Of a stretch of 64,000 nt of DNA, positions 51,382 through 63,595 are shown one piece after another (the first letter of the stretch is position 1; each line of letters starts with the position of its first letter). Where the stretch lies: positions 73,914,287 through 73,978,286 of the forward strand of contig NC_044282.2 of assembly GCF_004027225.2 (NCBI RefSeq), read 5' to 3'. Below the pieces are notes generated by a model. That model saw only the letters and a list, made by a program, of their open reading frames with translations. It had not been told where the DNA came from and did no database searches. A program made the translations under genes and the position numbers. This stretch comes from Strigops habroptila (taxonomy: Eukaryota > Chordata > Aves > Psittaciformes > Psittacidae).

Positions 51382-54377
51382 CACAGCCTCACTGCAGTGA
51401 CAGGAGAGCCAGCCCCAAGAGCAGACCATAAACCACAAACATCAGGAAACATGGGTGCTAACCCCGGGTTGAGACACAGCTTTGCTTGTAAACCACAGAA
51501 ACTCCTCACTGCTCTCTTTCAGAGGAACCATTTCAGCCAGAGGGACTGCTTTTGCATCCTGCCTATTCCAGCAGAGCTGAAACAGTGTCTGGGCTGATAC
51601 AAGACGGTGAACAAGCCACATGCCACTGAGACAACTTCCCTAGGAGAATTCCCACTGCAAGGAGCCCCAACTGAACAGCCCGGCCTTGGCTGGCAGCCCA
51701 GCAGTGTACCCTCAGCTAACAGTAACTCTTCTATAACGATTAATCTAATGGGTACATTTATAGTGTAAATGCTGTATATACCCACTGTAGATGCTGACAT
51801 CCACTGAAAATCCACTGTGAATGCTGACAGTGATTTGTTGTTTAATAAATTATGGGTCTGATTTCCAAAGGCAGCCAAGTGCCAGCTCTGTTCCCATCGA
51901 AGCCATTAGGAAAAATCTCTCCTGATTTCAAGTAGTCAGATGAAAACTCAAGACTTCTGAAAATTCTTAATTATTTGGAGATGTAAAAGCTCACTGAAAC
52001 AAAATGAGTATATAAAGACATAAACTGCTTAAACAACTCGCTAGATTGCCACCAGACCAAACTTTGCAGTTTGCAGGTATTTCACATCAAAGCCAGAACA
52101 CATGTGAAAGCCAAAAGGAGCAAGAGAGAGAGAACTGAGATTCATAACTCTTCTGTTTCTTAAATCCAGATAGAACCCAGAATGACTGAGTCTTAACTTT
52201 GCCTGAAGTATCATACCTGGCAGTACAATGTTTCTTACAGAAAGGTAGCTATATCTTGTGCCAGTAACACGTAAAATTTACATGGCATGAATAATTAAGA
52301 AGATATTAATAGATACCGTAAATAAATAATAAGTTTTATGAAAATAGCATCACATACATGTTTTAAAACCCTTAACTGCAAGTGTAGTAAACAATAAAGT
52401 ACTTGCAGGAAACCATTTTTACTTTCATAAAACAGTATCATTTTACAGTGGGGTTATGGCAGTAAATACATAAATCCAGAGCTTTCTTAAGAGCAACTTA
52501 AAGTAGCTGTTTTGTTAAAGTACATATCAGATCTGCTACCTTCACTCAGGACCTAATCCTGCACTGGCATTCGAAGTTGGCACTAGGACTACAAGGGTTT
52601 AACTGTGTACCAGAGCTCCCAGGACAAAGCCCATATCCTGAAGAAACCCCAGTTCATTCCAAAAGCACCTCCCATCCAATTGCTAGCACATGTAATCCCT
52701 AGTACCTAGATATTTTGGTACATCCCAGAAACTAAATCCAAAGGTATTATCCAAGCTATATACAAGGTATTTCCAAAAGCGGGTGAGAAGAGCAGCCTCT
52801 GTCAGGCTCCTGAGCCCTTTCAGCACTTGAAAGAGCTGAAACCAGTAGCTGCAATTCACACAGAACTAACAGGACTTCCCTGCCCTCAAGGCAAAGGTAA
52901 CACTTGTAAGAATCTAATACATAATTACTACTAAAATAACTTCCTGCATGAGGTTCGACGAAGGTATTAGGCAAATGAGGGGCACCTAAAATGCAGTGAC
53001 GTTTGCTGATCCAGTTATTTGGGTGCAAGTGCTGTCTGCTGCGAATCACAACAGGCTATGTTACAAAACAGAGCAGGGAAGGGACGACATCAGAAACCAG
53101 CCACAGCTTTAATATGTGAACAGACATCTCTGCATATCAGAAATGGTTCTTTAGAGCACAATACTGAGCTCTCAACAGAAAGAGCATTTCCCACCTGTAA
53201 CTGCATTCCCAGCTGAGATCCCAATGGTGAACAGCCTGAGAAGCAAGAGTATTTGGTGTATGACATTCCACTGGCCTCTCCTCCTGCTGCCCTGCACACA
53301 GGTGGCTTCAGAAACCCACCTCTGACGAGCTCATCCAACCCAAAGAGCAGGTAGTGGCACAGCAAAACGTCCCTGCAGGACACCAGAGACCTCACACAGC
53401 AGATTTCACCTGAGAGTAAATGCTTTGGTGTTTGAGTTATAAACCTCCAGAAGCAGGACTTGGAGATGATCATTTTCACATTCCCCTGGCTAAGATGTTA
53501 CTCTAAAAATAAAATGCTAAAGAGAGATCTACTACCTGAGGTAAGATTAAAAATAAGGTTTCAGGGCAAGTCAGTTCAATGCGGAGTGGATATGTATTTA
53601 AGAGATCCATTTATTCCATGCAGCTGTATTTCTCCCTGATCTTCCTTTCCATTAAATTATATTTAGAATTGTGTTTAGAATTACACAGTCAAACCTGTAG
53701 AACTGTGTCTGTCTTTTTAAGATGCTTTCTACACCAATTTTCTCCAGGATTTCTGAACCATCTGAACTAGAAATTCCCCCGTTCTGCAATTTTACAGATC
53801 TTTGGATTTTTAAAGAAGTGCTTAAACAAAACCAAGCTTAAAAAAAGGACCTGCTAATAACAACCATTTGCTTAATGGGAGGTGTACAGACGGTGCAGCG
53901 AGAGACCGCTTACATCTGCAAACAGAACCCATTTATAAAAGGGAGTCTTATAAACCACTGCACAGAAATCTATGGGAAATCAATGCCCATGGTTTCTACT
54001 AGGAAGTAGCAATGAATTATTATTTATCCAAGAAGTAAAATCAGCTTTTCTCCCACTGAAAAATATGAAGGCCAGACCCAAAGCCTTCAGTCAGTGAAGC
54101 TCCTCGCTGGCTTCTGTGGGCTTTGGATGACACCCTTCGCCTGTCCTTAATCTCGTCAACAAATTCTATTATATCCTTCAGAGAAAATCCTGTAGTTGTT
54201 TTAAGTATGTCTAATCCATAAGGACAAAGCTTTAATGAGTTTCTAAATTTATATCTTAAGAAGTAAAATAAAATAAAATTAAAAAACCCCTGTGACCTAG
54301 AATCTATTCAAAGCATGGCTCATCTCATGTGGCCTCCATGCACTCTCCTGCAGTGAAGCCTCTAGATCAGATTTCCT

Positions 54378-54780
54378 GGAATCATAGAATCCCAGCCTGG
54401 TTTGTGTTGGAAGGGACCTTAAAGCTCATCCAGCTCCAACCCCTGCCACGGGCAGGGACACCTTCCACTAGAGCAGGTTGCTCCAAGCCCCTGTGTCCAA
54501 CCTGGCCTTGAACACTGCCAGGGATGGGGCAGCCACAGCTTCTCTGGGAAAAGTCTGTGCCAGCGCCTCAGCACCCTCACAGGAAAGAGCTTCTGCCTCA
54601 GAGCTCAGCTCAATCTCCCCTCTGGCAGGTTAAAGCCATTCCCCTTGGCCTGTCCCTACAGGCCCTTGCCCGAAGCCCCTCTCCAGGTTTCTTGTAGCTC
54701 CTTTAGGCACTGGGAGCTGCTTTTAACTCTGCTCTGAGCCTTCTCCAGGCTGAACACGCCCAGCTCTCAGCCTGTCTCTC
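54378..54780 (-). mobile_element. CR1 LINE 3' fragment, antisense
   Basis: One terminal octamer and 'cagcctggtttgtgttggaa' are followed by the full body to 'ttctccaggctgaacacgcc', with several small differences in the last 100 bases. Confidence 0.92.
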
Positions 54781-55860
54781 ATGTCCATGAGCTAATAGGC
54801 AGCAAATAGGAAATAACTCTTGTGCTACACAGAACTACAGTTTTCACCATATCCCTCAGAAGACAGCAAAGGGCCCACGCTCTGTGTACCCACTGTCACC
54901 GCAGAGCAGTTACCACCTCACATCCCCGCAGGCGTGTGTCTAACAGCATGACATCATTCCTAGCTGAGAAGTGCTGGTTTTAGTAAAAATGAGAAGTGAA
55001 ATAAACGAGGGCTGGAGCAGCCCCCTGGGAACAGTAACAGCTTCTCCTCGACTCTCGCTGTCCATCCCTTACGTGGTTTAATAAAGGGCAGGATATTGTG
55101 TATCATAAAATGAAAAAGATAAAATTCATAAGAACTTCTTGTGTTCCACCGAGTTTGTAATTTGGCAGTTGTGTAATTTAAAAGAAGTGAACAGTACTTC
55201 CCATGCAGACTCGATCAACCTGAGAACAATAACACCCCAGTCCCTTACCCAGGGTTTATTACACTGCCAGCAAAATGACAAATGAAAGCAAACACCAACC
55301 TCTCACTTGTTTCTATTCAAGATTTACATTCCTTCCAACGACCCCATTCTGTACTCTACAGGAAGCTGCAAGTCAAAATCACTTACTTAGTCCCTTTTTA
55401 TTTAATTTCTCAGTTAAATGTGTTCACTTTAAGGTAAATAAAATAAACCAAAGCTGGTGAGTAGCTAGGGGAATGGAAGAAAGGTGGGGGAATCCATGAG
55501 GAAAGGAAGGGCATTTTCTCCGCTCAGTCATGCATGCAGAATGTACAGGAATATATATGACAATATATGCACAAGAAACAAGGTATTGATTACCACCCTG
55601 CCTGGTGATGATCACAGTGCCTTTGCATTCCTTTATTCTCTTCTTGTTTTTCTAGTGTACACAGTCTTTGTGGGAAGGACAACCTTCCTTTGGGTTTCCC
55701 ACTGCAAGGCATGTTTGGGAGACTGCTGCAATCTAGCCCAGTGGCTCTATCAGACTAATGTAGGATACAGCAGAGAGGGCCAAGAGAGAAAGCAGCAGTA
55801 GGGCAGCAACCACCAGCCAGTGCAGGAGATGAAAGTACAAACCAACTTACTGAGCCTTCT

Positions 55861-55905
55861 CTGTTCTTGAGCAGATTTGGGTAGTGCTCTTATGGCTTGA
55901 CTTGG
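55861..55905 (-). CDS. Short coding exon (unidentified split gene)
   Basis: This is a 45-base minus-strand segment ending at a strong donor GGCTCA|GTAAGT. With the acceptor at 'gtcaag' the phase is 1 in and 1 out and the peptide reads (T)IRALPKSAQEQRRL(S), a basic helix-like stretch. A stronger-looking AG lies five bases upstream ('ttccaag'). Using it would give 50 bases and would put a stop in frame after exon 57528-57602, so I prefer the second AG. The pyrimidine run 'ggccctctgtttctcatg' sits at a plausible distance. The final A joins GT of exon 32770-32814 to make Ser. Confidence 0.52.
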
Positions 55906-57527
55906 AATAAGTCGTGACCACATGAGAAACAGAGGGCCAGGACAGCAGATGGCACAGGTCAAGAAGATGTAACATGAAGTTATCACACCTTCTGACTCCC
56001 AGTGGTGATAAAACCACCCCGTTGATGTTTTGAATTTCTCTCACCTGGTGTCAGGCAAAATCATAGAGAAAGACCTGCCTTTTGTCAAAATCAATGGGGT
56101 TGTACACATGCTGTAGAGGGGAGCTGCGAGGCACACAGCAATGCAGAGTGCTCCCCATCACATCACTGGTGAACAGAACCGAGGGGTACAACCCCACACC
56201 AAACACCTCTTACACTGCCCACCTCTTCCTTTTTGGTCCTGTGGCTTCTTCCCTGCTTGGTCCTGCTGAATAAGGAATGAGTAATGCCTTTGCTCTCATT
56301 TATGGATACTGTGGGAAGGCTTCTCCCTTTTTTCATATTTGTATCTATTCAACCTCTTTCCTAAGAGGCTGAATTTTTATAGAATCATAGAATGGTTTGT
56401 GTTGGGTTGAAGGGATCTTAAAGTTCATCCAGCTCCAACCCCCTGCCACGGGCAGGGACACCTTCCACTAGAGCAGGTTGCTCCAAGCCCCTGTGTCCAA
56501 CCTGGCCTTGAACACTGCCAGGGATGGGGCAGCCACAGCTTCTCTGGGAAAAGTCTGTGCCAGCGCCTCAGCACCCTCACAGGGAAAAGCTTTTGCCTCA
56601 GAGCTCATCTCAGTCCCCCTCTGACAGGTTAAAGCCATTCCGCCTTGTCCTGTTACTACATATAGATATACATATAGTTTCATATAGAAGTTTGCATGTA
56701 TCTTTAGAATTCAATCCATATGGCATTACTTCTACACGTATAGCCTAAACAAAGTTTCTACTTGCAAATTGTCTTAATTATAACCATCCACTTGCACTAA
56801 AATAAGCTACAGTGTTTAATGCTCACAGACTTCAAAATCAGAGCACCCTCAGGATAAGCTCACTTCAAGTGTAAGCCAAAGGATGCACACTGGCTGTGTC
56901 TATACTGCAAATAGAAGCAGACTCTTCACAGAAGGATCCTCAACAACCAAGCATGTCTTTGTGCACTGAAGTGATCTATTACAAAAATAAGTAATTGATG
57001 GAATAGGAGTCAAGTGTGGTGAGAAGTGAAGGGTATTTATGAGTATTTACCCATACTAGGGTAAATACAGCCTTTAAGTGGGCAAGTCAGCTTGCACTTT
57101 CAGATGCTCTGAGATCAGACTGGTCTGCCAGGGATTAGTTCAAGAAGCTGCAGAACAACAGGCAAACACCCCACCACAGGCTGACGCAGGTTACTTTGTC
57201 CCTCTTAGCAGGGAACACATCCTGTCCTTTAGGAGCCAGGAGTAAACAGTCTTGAAATGTAATTATTGCGGAACACAGCTTGTTCCGGTCAGTTATGATG
57301 ACCCTGAATATCCCAATATCCACATTTCAGTCTTGTTTCAATTACAAATACCTTTTAAGTATCATGTCTTTTGGTTGTAAATTTTATTTATATATTTAAA
57401 TAACATTTTTGTTTCTTTCACTGGTTTTAAATTTCCTGCTATTATATTTCATAGAGTATTTATGAAGGATATCATAGAGTAGCTAGAAGCAAAATAAAGT
57501 TTCAATCTGCCTTCTGCAGCTACTCAC
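55906..57527 (-). other. Intron of the minus-strand gene
   Basis: It contains the CR1 copy at 56379-56658. Nothing else recognisable. Confidence 0.5.
56379..56658 (-). mobile_element. CR1 LINE 3' fragment, antisense
   Basis: 'tatagaatcatagaatggtt' is followed by 'tgtgttgggttgaagggatc' (a small local duplication of gttg), then the full body to 'gacaggttaaagccattccg'. Confidence 0.92.
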
Positions 57528-57602
57528 TGTTTTCACTTATTTTTCTCCTCCTCTTCTCCTCAGACATTAGAGTCTTTTCCGGTTGTCCTTCACCAATTAA
57601 AT
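57528..57602 (-). CDS. Coding exon with basic cluster (unidentified split gene)
   Basis: The minus-strand segment has a single open phase and ends at donor AAAACA|GTGAGT. With the acceptor at 'ggggacaaaaaag' (pyrimidine stretch 'ttctggttatctctatctt' upstream) it is 75 bases, phase 1 in and out. The peptide starts LIGEGQPEKTLM and continues SEEKRRRKISEN. EKRRRK is a possible monopartite nuclear-localisation or nucleic-acid contact motif. The 5' edge could instead be at 57634, giving 107 bases and phase 2. The plus strand of the same stretch resembles a splice acceptor (tttctcctcctcttctcctcag), but no plus-strand frame follows it. Confidence 0.62.
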
Positions 57603-57954
57603 CTTTTTTGTCCCCAAGATAGAGATAACCAGAACTTCACTTATTAGTTACAATAAAGCTTAAACAAAATATACACACTTTACCATGTTCCCTGTAGCAT
57701 TCACAACCCCATGGAACCTGCCATGATGTTTGCTTCTTCTAACCGACACTGCACACGCACAGGGCCTCCTTCCAGCTCCAACACCCAGATTCAACACCAG
57801 TATTGATAATGCCATCAGTTTAGCACTGGGAAAAGTGCCTTAGTTGTTTTACATCCCTATTAAAGTTATCCCTATCCTAGCTGGACACCACAGTGGTCGT
57901 ATTTAGGCCACAAACAGTGATGACAGGCCACTAACAGTGATGTTAAGTGATGAC

Positions 57955-57977
57955 TTCAAGATCAAGTTGATCTTGAA
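57955..57977. repeat. Perfect inverted repeat, 11-bp arms
   Basis: ttcaagatcaa and ttgatcttgaa are exact reverse complements with a 1-base spacer, an almost perfect palindrome. It lies in the short intron upstream of exon 57528-57602. An imperfect direct repeat of 'gccac(a/t)aacagtgatg' occurs just before it (57907-57943). Confidence 0.8.
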
Positions 57978-58196
57978 TCAATTTGGTTTGCTATGGACCA
58001 CATCTTGCCCAAGTTTGTTTTCTAGGCACGACTTACATGTTAAGCAAACACTATCCACAGTGTGGTTTTACTCCCAAACACATTGAATCTTTCTCTAAAA
58101 AAGTGACGGAAGGACAAATATTTGAGAGCTCCTCTGGAGAAAATCTCTGTTCAATTGCCATTTTAACTGGGATTTTCCTCCTGTACCCATTCACAC

Positions 58197-58281
58197 CTTG
58201 GTTGTGAATTTGCAGATGCTCCCTTTGTTCTCTTTCAAATGTCACTCTCTTTTCATGTCCCAACCATGTATCTAAAGGCAA
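58197..58281 (-). CDS. Tentative coding exon bridging phases 0 and 1
   Basis: An open 85-base minus-strand segment (acceptor 'caactaagaaaag', donor CCAAG|GTGTGA) would convert the phase-0 exit of exon 58756-58831 into the phase-1 entry of exon 57528-57602. Something in this interval must do that. The peptide starts LPLDTWLGHEKRV and continues TFEREQREHLQIHNQ, a charged helical stretch. Both splice signals are mediocre and a better-looking AG ('tgcctttag') gives the wrong phase. I include it because length, phase and composition all fit. Confidence 0.35.
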
Positions 58282-58755
58282 CTTTTCTTAGTTGGTAAAA
58301 GGGCATTTGAAGGCATAGCAGTAGTCTAACATTTTCAGTTCCAGCCCTGTACTATGTCAATTTTTATCTCATCACTTGCCTGAAAGTCCTTTTATTCTTC
58401 TTGTTTAGAAACCTACAGACATATGGTAGCAGTCATCTAGAGGCAGAAAGAAGTGATGTGGCATGAGCTTAAAGCAAGCTAAGATTAACAAGCAAAAGGA
58501 AAGGTTTTTCACTGGAGATAAGTGTTAAATATCATAGTACGGTGTCCCAGATACAACAGCAGCACTTTCTGCATGACTGCATACGCTATAGATTCCTGAT
58601 TATCAGATGGCACACTATGGTTGACTCCAGGTGAGGAGTAGTATTCCTCCTCAGTTGCAATGCCAGTGATTTCTGTAGCTTCAAAGTGGAGTTCACAAGA
58701 GGCACCTGATCCCTAGGAGCACACATCAGCAAGGAATCAAGCAGCCCCCACTCAC

Positions 58756-58831
58756 CTGCATGGTCAATACTTTGTCGATAGCAAAAAGCATTTCTGTGTG
58801 AGTTTGTAGGTATTTATTTGCCTGGTTGCTC
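58756..58831 (-). CDS. Coding exon, helical segment (unidentified split gene)
   Basis: The minus-strand acceptor 'ttttactataccgctgcag' is followed by 76 bases with only one open phase (phase 2 in, 0 out) and a perfect donor ATGCAG|GTGAGT. The peptide starts SNQANKYLQTHTE and continues MLFAIDKVLTMQ, an amphipathic helix. The first base G completes Val with the GT that ends exon 60321-60408, an independent check on both exons. No catalytic motif is visible. Confidence 0.75.
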
Positions 58832-60320
58832 CTGCAGCGGTATAGTAAAAGCCAGTGAGCCCAAGGAACAGATACCATCAGGGAGACCTGCCCTTGCTGT
58901 TCACAGGCCAGCCTTATGTTAGTGCACACCAAAATGTAGAATGAAATTAAAGGAAAGGGGATTTAGTCTATATAGATATGAAGATATTTGCCTCCTTTTC
59001 TTTAATATAACATGTTCCAAACTGAGAGCAAGGATCATCCTGTCAACAAGGGTATAGACAAGTTTGTGTACCCATAGCTTAGACATACTTTCAGGTGTAA
59101 ATCAAATGCAGAGTAATGTTTTAAGAAGTCCTTAAAAAAAAACAGGGTCCTGCTGTTTAACCCCACTATGGCATCTGCATCATGTTCTCACCTGTTTGGA
59201 AGTTAAGGGATAACTGCTCTTCCCATCCAGAGTCCTATGAGGTCCAAGCTGCCACTGAGAGAAAGGCTCAAATATAAGCAACACACCAAGCCCACTAGTT
59301 GTAAAATGCTGGATATTCTGTTTTAACCCAATACTGATGCTTCTTTGATGGAAATTTCCCTTTATCATTCCCTGGAAATACTGAAAAATCTGTCATCTTT
59401 TAACAAGCTTTAGTTTTAAACCTTTAAGGAACAAACCTGAAAATTAATGGTGTTAATGTAGAAGCACAATAAAACCAGCAGCTGATAAAAAACCCTGTAA
59501 AAATGAAATACAGCTTATTCTTCTCGCATCTTTACATTCAGCTTGCATTACTTCCTGAAGCTTCAGAAAGGACAGGAGACAGCCTATTTATCAGAAACCC
59601 ATCAAGCTGGAATTTCAAGTCAGGCTAAAAAGATCCCAGGTGAGCTGCTTATCTATAAATAAAAGAACCTGTGAATACAACATGGAGCTTGATTTCCTCA
59701 GCTCTGAACCCCAAAGCTGAATGGTCAAACCCAGAAAACCCTTGCCACGGTTTAATTCATCTTAGTTTTAAAGTTCTGCTGCAGCATCAATCACCTTTGG
59801 GTTTGCTATCAGGCCTTCCCTGTGCATCAGACTATAAACTACACACTTGGCCGTGCTTAAGCTGTCAGCTCATTAGAGTGCATTCATAGCTCCAGCACCA
59901 CTGAGACACACACAAAACCACAGTTTTTGCATAGGTTTCTGTAGAGGGGGCAGAAAAGCAGGAGTTTGGGGCCAGCGATACCCACCTGGTGCCAAGGTAA
60001 TGCAATAAAGCAGTTAATGAACCCAAAACACATTGGGAATTTAACAAGATCCATGTACCCGGGCTTCCTTAACAAACATCACCACTGCTCTGCTTTCAGA
60101 TGGAGGTTAAGGCAGTGATGCTTGTGACTACAGTGATAAAAGAGTTATGGATCCATAACGCCTCACCTTGCAACCAGATCTACTGTGTGCAACACAGCTT
60201 CAGTGAAGTCTGCATCATGAATTACACAAAATACTGGCTGAGCTTACCACTTAAAATTGACTTACATTTCATTAAGCAGGAAAGTCAGAGTATGGAAGGA
60301 AGATGTGAAAGAAAACTTAC
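58832..60320 (-). other. Intron of the minus-strand gene
   Basis: It holds a decoy exon at 59192-59254 (good acceptor 'gcctttctctcag', donor ACAG|GTGAGA, phase 0 to 0). That segment cannot be spliced between its neighbours without breaking the frame. Otherwise nothing. Confidence 0.5.
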
Positions 60321-60408
60321 ACATCACTGGGATGGCCACTATCCAAATCTTTGCAGCTTTCACAGGAGCTGTCATCATTTGATGTAATGTATGAAATGGT
60401 TTGAAGAT
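60321..60408 (-). CDS. Coding exon, acidic Ser/Cys-rich segment (unidentified split gene)
   Basis: The minus-strand acceptor 'tttggcttagattttcag' is followed by 88 bases open in phase 1 in, 2 out, and a donor GATGT|GTAAGT. The peptide starts (D)LQTISYITSNDD and continues SSCESCKDLDSGHPSD(V). The acidic Ser-rich part has several casein-kinase-2-like sites (S-x-x-D/E) and a C-E-S-C pair. Exit phase 2 matches the single-base entry of exon 58756-58831, and entry phase 1 matches the exit of exon 63596-63653, with G+AT making Asp. The segment is probably flexible and phosphorylated, by inference. Confidence 0.75.
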
Positions 60409-63400
60409 CTGAAAATCTAAGCCAAATTCCCAGTGAGTCAGAAAGCTCTTGCACTTCTATGCCACTTCACATTAGCTAAGGATATGAATCTCATTCCTTA
60501 AAATGTTAAACTTTTCTTTGGTGATTTGGCTCACCAACACAAACTGGTGCACGTTCCCTAGGGCTGCAGGGGGCTGGTTGGATGGAGTCATGTTCAAAAG
60601 GTCCTTCTCTTACTACTGCTAAGGGAAATGAGAGGTTTAATTTTCAGAGCTCTTCAGCCAGGAATCATTTCCTTCCCTCCTCATTACAGTGTCTTTGCAT
60701 GTGTTACAACTCTTTTGGGAAGAAAAGAGAAAGAGAGAGCAGCAAGATGTACTAAGATGTATAAATAAGTAAACAAGAAATCTCTGTTTTCCAACTGTTA
60801 CTAAATAAGATTAAAATAACTTCTGTAATCAGACCCACCTCTTACTGGAGAAAGGAGAAGTGAAGAAATGGCTGTGAGATAAGGATTAGCCTCAAGAAAA
60901 GCATCATCATTATTCTCTTTCCACTCCAAAACCTTAGACATACTCAGTCTTACTTGATTTCATCAAGATACTGCCTAGGCAAGGGAAAGGATTCCAAAAA
61001 TAGTGTCAGCACCAAGACCACTTGCACGGCAACATATTCCTGGACACTTCCCTTGTGACATGACATCCAGAACATCACTAAAGCTTAGTATCAGACCGTG
61101 GCATTCAGCATCTGATGGTGCAGCAATTACCAAGCTCCTGTGATTGAACGTCTCTCCCTGAGTAGTCCCTGCAGACCAGTGCTCTGCATGAGAATTTGAC
61201 TTCTGGAGAGAACACTGATGATCTACACTCTGACACAGGACGTGTTTCCAGGTCCTGCACATTCAGCATAACTCAAAGCAGCCCTGATAGGAATTGCAAA
61301 CAGCAGGTTAAAGATTCTGGTGTTCTGCAACCTCTATTTACCTTTGAAACAGCTACTATTTATGTCTTCCAGCTCAACAAAAATCACCTTTGGCACATCC
61401 CAATGCTTCCTGGCTTTCTCCCCTTGTCTTGGTTCTAGTACATCTTCAAAACATGACATCAAATCTGCTTATTTTTTTAACCACCCATTGCATTTTGTGT
61501 AAGGAATACTGCCTAGAAACTGTACCTTGTACTTCTTCACTCTCCTCCTGCCCTTGAGAGGCTTTTCTGCTTCCTGCTGACGCTGCCTACCTGGGAAACC
61601 TCAGCTCTGGCAGAGGATTTTGGTTTGATTTCTCTAAGGAAAAGAGTATGAAAGAAGAAAATCCCAACAACTCCATCAAATCAATTGCCTTACTCATTAG
61701 TCAGGCAAATGTTTTTGGGGGCTTCACATGCAAGAGCTCTATTTCTGTTCCCTGCAAATGAAGAACCAAAACTTCCACCGCAGCTTGTGTCAGCCTCAGC
61801 ATGTGCACTTCACACACATGCATGGAGTTGTTCTGAATTTGGTTTGGATTTCCAACACAAGACAGACATTCATTCTCTCTTTACTACATTTTTGCTATTC
61901 CTTTGTCATCCAACTGGGAAAACCTTAATGGAGGCATACAGTGCAAAGTGTCCACATGATATAAAGTGCAATATATCCTTGGGTAGGCATCAGATCCAAA
62001 TTCTGCCTTGGGATGCAAGGATAAAGCTTCTGCAAGTACCTAAGAGAGGGAGAACTTTGTCAAGGTTTAATGAAGATCACGAAGCAGCAGTGTACTGCTC
62101 AAGTTGTCTGAATTGCCAGGAGCTGGAATGATACCTGTGCCTTTTGGAAATACAGCAGCTCTCCTATGATCCCATGCACGGCTCCAGCCAACCTCCCGTT
62201 GCTGCTCTCACAGGCATCTCAAGACCAGGCTATTGGTCCTTCAGCGTTTTCTATCCCAAAGCTTTTCCTGTTCCAAGATCATCTCTCACTCCTTGCTGTC
62301 TGACAATGTTTTTAGCTTTTTAGAAGTTTTAATTCCACTATTTATATTCCCAAAAGGAACATTGTTGATGCATGTGCTGCTCTCAGCCAAAGGCTTTTTT
62401 AACCCCTTTTTTCTACATAGAACCATTTTTGTTTCACTAAAATGTCCAAAGAAGGGACACTTTCACCAGCACTGAAATACACAGCATCTTCCTTGTCTTA
62501 CAGCAAAATTAAGCCCAAGCTGCCATCTGTTCCATCTGTCACATCCAACACTTCCTGCAAGAGAGAGCTCATTTGATCATCAGCCATCTAGACTTTGATA
62601 GTGTGATCATAGGATCCTGCCTAAAGGATAGTAACAAATCGTAGTGTTCTGTTTGCAACCATAAGGTATTTTTAACCTTATTGTGATGACATGCATGCAC
62701 AATTTTCCCTATTATTCATATTAATAACAAATAATAAAACATTGTATTATTTTTAGTATTATTATGTTGTAAAGAAAGTTATGAGTACACCACGGAAACA
62801 GACGACAAACTGAAGCAATGTTTGCAAGAGAAAACAGTAAAAGTTACTCTACCATTGAGAGCAAAGCCAAAGCTGAGTGGTTCTGAAAGGAGCTCATGCT
62901 TTGAGCATCCTGAATGACAAGTCATGTCCTACAGGACATGTGGGAAACCTACACCAGGGGGACAGCAAAGAGATCTCAGATTTCATAGAATCCCAGACTG
63001 GGTTGTGTTGGAAGGGACCCTAAAGCTCATCCAGTTCCAACCCCTGCCATGGGCAGGGACACCTTCCACTAGAGCAGGTTGCTCCAAGCCCCATCCAACC
63101 TGGCCAGGTCTGTTCTGCTGTGTCCAGACAGTCCCACACAGTACCAGTACAAACAAGTTAGGATCATTTCTGAGAGCTAGTGAAGAGCCCACAGAGATTT
63201 GGCTGCTGAGGAAGACAAATAAAACTATTTTCAACCTAAGATAAATTTCTCTAATATAAAAAGATTTTTCCATTACAGAAGTTTGATGACTTCACATTCC
63301 AGAGGTCAATAATTTGAAATCATTGTTTTATGGCTACACTGAGCACAAAGCTTAGTCCTGGGAAACAAACCCATGTCTACTGCAGCACCAACATTCATTC

Positions 63401-63595
63401 ACCTTTTACAAGTTTTCCAGGGGTAAAGACTGAAATGCCAAGAGTCCTTTAAGGAAACTCTTTCCTATCTACAGTTGCTCATCAGTCAAGCCCAATGTAA
63501 GTATGAAAGTCCAACCACTGATCAGTCTGATAAATCCAAGCTGACAGATACCAAAACAGGGAGATGCAGAGAGAATAACCAGGATTGATTTTTAC
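60409..63595 (-). other. Intron of the minus-strand gene
   Basis: It contains CR1 62984-63105 and two decoy exons with good signals (62502-62554 and 61131-61202) that do not fit the phase of the flanking exons. The plus-strand frame 61685-62131 (148 codons) has no recognisable domain. Confidence 0.5.
62984..63105 (-). mobile_element. CR1 LINE 3' end, antisense, short
   Basis: 'catagaatcccagactgggt' leads into the 3' body and stops at 'gctccaagccccatccaacc', with an internal deletion of the 'tgtgt' block. It is 5'-truncated. Confidence 0.9.

Larger units (their letters stand above)
32815..55860 (-). other. Large (about 23 kb) intron of the minus-strand gene
   Basis: It contains eight CR1 pieces (34550, 38871, 39603, 42731, 45215, 46805, 48853, 50526) plus those at 50965 and 54378. 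It also has simple repeats such as the caacaacaacagcagcagcag run near 42123 and the aggaagg run near 46688. Several minus-strand donors with GTAAGT occur (37670, 41572, 43242, 44942), but none pairs with a good acceptor in the required phase. I found no plus-strand gene. Confidence 0.5.

Noticed and set aside
57503..57602. Plus-strand splice acceptor 'tttctcctcctcttctcctcag'
   Set aside because: It is the complement of the purine-rich coding exon on the minus strand. No open plus-strand frame with a donor follows.
61685..62131. Plus-strand frame of 148 codons
   Set aside because: No recognisable motif and it lies within an intron of the minus-strand gene with no promoter or splice signals.
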